Of a DNA stretch of 7,807 bases, positions 6,220 through 7,807 are shown one piece after another. The notes beneath the pieces were generated by a model. It saw nothing but the letters and a program-made list of their open reading frames with translations. It did not search any database and was not told the DNA's origin. The translations under genes were made by a program, and so were the position numbers. Origin of the DNA: Pseudomonadota bacterium (GTDB lineage Bacteria > Pseudomonadota > Gammaproteobacteria > Burkholderiales > Burkholderiaceae_B); contig JAEWJD010000147.1 in NCBI GenBank assembly GCA_023386765.1, forward strand, positions 1-7,807, written 5' to 3'. How positions within the stretch are numbered: position 1 is the first letter of the stretch; every line of letters begins with the position of its first letter.

Positions 6220-7413
6220 ATGCAACGCCGACACTTTCTCTCCTTCTGTGCCAGCCTGCCCCTCACGCTGGGCGTGCCGCGCCTGATGGCCGCGCCGGCC
6301 ACCGACCAGAGGCTGCTGGTCCTCTTCATGCGCGGCGCCTATGACGCGGCCAGCCTGCTGGTGCCGCTGGAGACCGATTTCTACTATGAGCGGCGGCCCA
6401 CCATCGCCATCGCCCGGCCGGGGTCCGGCCCGCATGCGGCCCAACCGCTGGCCGACGGCTGGGGCCTGCACCCGGCTCTGGCCGACTCGCTGCTGCCGTA
6501 TTACCAGCGTGGCGAACTGGCTTTCATCCCCTTCGCCGGCACCGACGACGTCTCGCGCAGCCACTTCGAGACCCAGAACCGCATCGAGCGCGGACAGGGC
6601 GTCAAGGAGGCCAACGGCCAAGACCGCAGCGGGTTTCTGAATCGCCTCGCCCAGGAGCTGGGCATGCCGGCGGTGGCGTTTACCACCGACGTGCCGGCCA
6701 TTTTCCAGGGTCAGGCAAGCGTGCCCAACATCGCACTGGCCAGCGGCAGCGCCAAACCGCGCCTGAGCGACTCCCATGAAGCCGTGATCGCGCGGATGTA
6801 CCAGGGCACCGATCTGCAGGATCGGGTACAGGAAGGCATGGACCTCAAGCGCACCGCCCAGCAACTGGAAGCAGACAACGCCGAACAGATGCAGGCCAAT
6901 GGAAAAGCGGTCAATGTGGAACGGCTGGCCAGCCAGGCGCGCCGCATCGCCTCCTTCATGCAGGACCGCTACAACCTGGGCTTCGTCGACGTCGGCGGTT
7001 GGGACACCCACGTCGGCCAGGGGGCCGGCCAGGGATCGCTGGCCAACAAACTGCGCCAACTGGGTCAGGCGCTCGACGCCTATGCACAGGGGATGGGCTC
7101 GGCCTGGCGCAACACCACGGTCGTGGTCGTCAGCGAATTCGGCCGCACTTTCGCCGAGAACGGCACACGCGGCACCGATCACGGCCACGGCACGGTTTAC
7201 TGGGTCATGGGCGGACAGGTCCGCGGCGGCCGCCTGGCAGGCGAGCAGATCGTGCTCAGCCCCCGGACCCTGTTCCAGCAGCGCGACTATCCGGTCCTGA
7301 GCGAGTACCGCGCCATTTTCGCCGGCCTGTTCTCGCGCCTGTACGGCCTGGACGAGAAACGTCTCGCGCGCATCTTTCCGGCGGTCAAGCCGCTGGACCT
7401 CAAGTTGATCTGA
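6220..7413 (+). CDS. Tat-exported DUF1501 family protein
   Basis: This 397-residue protein has a Tat-like signal (QRRHFLSF, residues 2-9, then LPLTLGV and AAPA at 24-27). DUF1501 proteins are thought to adopt an alkaline phosphatase/sulfatase-like fold, and motifs here fit: FMRGAYDAASLLVP (36-49; Asp42), SRSHFETQNRIERG (112-125; His115), VGGWDTHVGQG (258-268; Asp262, His264), VVVVSEFGRT (301-310) and GTDHGHGTVYWVMGG (318-332; Asp320, His321, His323). The Asp/His set could hold metal ions, but no nucleophile is proven and the substrate is unknown. The start is 12 bases after the DUF1800 stop, so the two form an operon and both use the same export route. Cys10 does not form a credible lipobox. 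Confidence 0.92.
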   Translation: MQRRHFLSFCASLPLTLGVPRLMAAPATDQRLLVLFMRGAYDAASLLVPLETDFYYERRPTIAIARPGSGPHAAQPLADGWGLHPALADSLLPYYQRGELAFIPFAGTDDVSRSHFETQNRIERGQGVKEANGQDRSGFLNRLAQELGMPAVAFTTDVPAIFQGQASVPNIALASGSAKPRLSDSHEAVIARMYQGTDLQDRVQEGMDLKRTAQQLEADNAEQMQANGKAVNVERLASQARRIASFMQDRYNLGFVDVGGWDTHVGQGAGQGSLANKLRQLGQALDAYAQGMGSAWRNTTVVVVSEFGRTFAENGTRGTDHGHGTVYWVMGGQVRGGRLAGEQIVLSPRTLFQQRDYPVLSEYRAIFAGLFSRLYGLDEKRLARIFPAVKPLDLKLI

Positions 7414-7435
7414 AAGCGGCGTCGCGCGCTACACT
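7405..7435 (+). promoter_or_regulatory. Possible promoter of the glutathione peroxidase gene
   Basis: TTGATC (7405-7410, 4 of 6) overlaps the last DUF1501 codons, and TACACT (7430-7435, 4 of 6) follows after a 19-base spacer. Spacing is long and matches are modest. The 66-base gap to the next gene would allow an independent promoter, but read-through from the DUF1800-DUF1501 operon is equally possible because no clear terminator lies between. Confidence 0.3.
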
Positions 7436-7479
7436 TTCAGGGTCGACCGAAACGGTCAGGATCACACGGAGGCAGCGCC

Positions 7480-7807
7480 ATGACCACACTCTACGATTTC
7501 GAAGCCCAGTCCCTGGACGGCAGCCCGACGCCGCTGTCCAACTGGCGCGGTCAGGTCGTGCTGGTGGTCAACGTCGCCTCGCAATGCGGCTTCACGCCGC
7601 AATACTCCGGTCTCGAAGCCCTCTACCAGCAGTTTCGCGACCAGGGCTTCGCCGTGCTGGGCTTTCCCTGCAACCAGTTCGGGCGCCAGGAACCCGGCGA
7701 CGCCGAGGAGATCCGGCGCTTCTGCGACACCCAGTATGGCGTGACCTTCCCCCTGTTTGCCAAGATCGATGTCAACGGCGCCGATGCCCACCCGCTGTAC
7801 CGCTGGC
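7480..7807 (+). CDS. Glutathione peroxidase family, Cys type (3' end beyond window)
   Basis: The first 109 residues of a normally about 160-residue cytoplasmic peroxidase are visible. The motifs NVASQCGFTPQYSGLE (31-46) and VLGFPCNQFGRQEPG (59-73) identify the family. Cys36 replaces the selenocysteine of animal enzymes, with catalytic Gln70. Cys82 falls at the number of the resolving cysteine of yeast Gpx3/Orp1 (Cys36/Cys82), suggesting thioredoxin rather than glutathione as the actual reductant. The catalytic Trp and Asn lie past the window edge. GGAGG at 7468-7472, 7 bases before the ATG, fixes the start. There is no signal peptide. It is not clear whether it is an independent unit or the last gene of the operon before it. 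Confidence 0.93.
   Translation, partial: MTTLYDFEAQSLDGSPTPLSNWRGQVVLVVNVASQCGFTPQYSGLEALYQQFRDQGFAVLGFPCNQFGRQEPGDAEEIRRFCDTQYGVTFPLFAKIDVNGADAHPLYRW

Noticed and set aside
6220..6300. Lipoprotein signal at Cys10 of the DUF1501 protein
   Set aside because: The residues LSFC are too close to the N terminus and do not make a proper lipobox; the RR motif and AAPA favour a Tat signal cleaved further on.
6181..7188. 335-residue minus-strand open frame opposite DUF1501
   Set aside because: It spans the DUF1800/DUF1501 junction antisense to both and shows no motif. This is the usual mirror frame in high-GC coding DNA.
7445..7457. Inverted repeat GACCG-AAA-CGGTC as a terminator after DUF1501
   Set aside because: A 5-base stem with no following T-run is too weak to call a terminator; it lies just before the next gene's ribosome site.
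45..7807. A coordinated oxidative-stress island (peroxiredoxin, ArsC, photolyase, glutathione peroxidase)
   Set aside because: The genes lie in at least four differently oriented units with no shared operator seen. Their proximity may be chance.

Overview
The window is GC-rich and densely coded, with short or overlapping gene junctions. The protein sequences look like a betaproteobacterium, most likely Burkholderiales/Alcaligenaceae (Bordetella or Achromobacter type). That placement is judged from protein style and base composition, not from a search. No RNA gene, CRISPR array, insertion sequence or phage-like gene was seen.

Layout, left to right. (1) The tail of an upstream + strand gene (to 41) is followed after 3 bases by an exported PrxQ/BCP-type peroxiredoxin (45-623, +). 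(2) A minus-strand pair follows: a CaiB/BaiF-family CoA transferase (2412-1030) and, 50 bases downstream, a glutaredoxin-type arsenate reductase arsC (979-620). The arsC and peroxiredoxin stop codons share one TTAA palindrome. (3) A 342-base divergent intergenic region (2413-2754) carries a convincing sigma70-like promoter in each direction. (4) A class I CPD photolyase phrB (2755-4176, +) converges on a small TPR protein (4502-4143, -); their 3' ends overlap by 34 bases. (5) A second divergent spacer (4503-4656) leads into a two-gene operon of Tat-exported proteins, DUF1800 (4657-6207) and DUF1501 (6220-7413), 12 bases apart. (6) A Cys-type glutathione peroxidase starts at 7480 and runs off the right edge.

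Taken together this is mostly core-genome housekeeping. Several products handle peroxides, thiols or DNA damage (peroxiredoxin, glutathione peroxidase, ArsC, photolyase), but they lie in separate transcription units and nothing in the sequence shows shared control. Two items deserve most attention. The first is the CoA transferase, whose two halves are in the reverse order of the canonical family III enzymes, with a short duplicated segment at both ends of the swap. The second is the DUF1800-DUF1501 pair, a widespread but functionally unassigned exported two-protein module whose second member has a possible alkaline-phosphatase-superfamily metal site. I see no clear evidence of a wholly new defence, mobile or regulatory system here.
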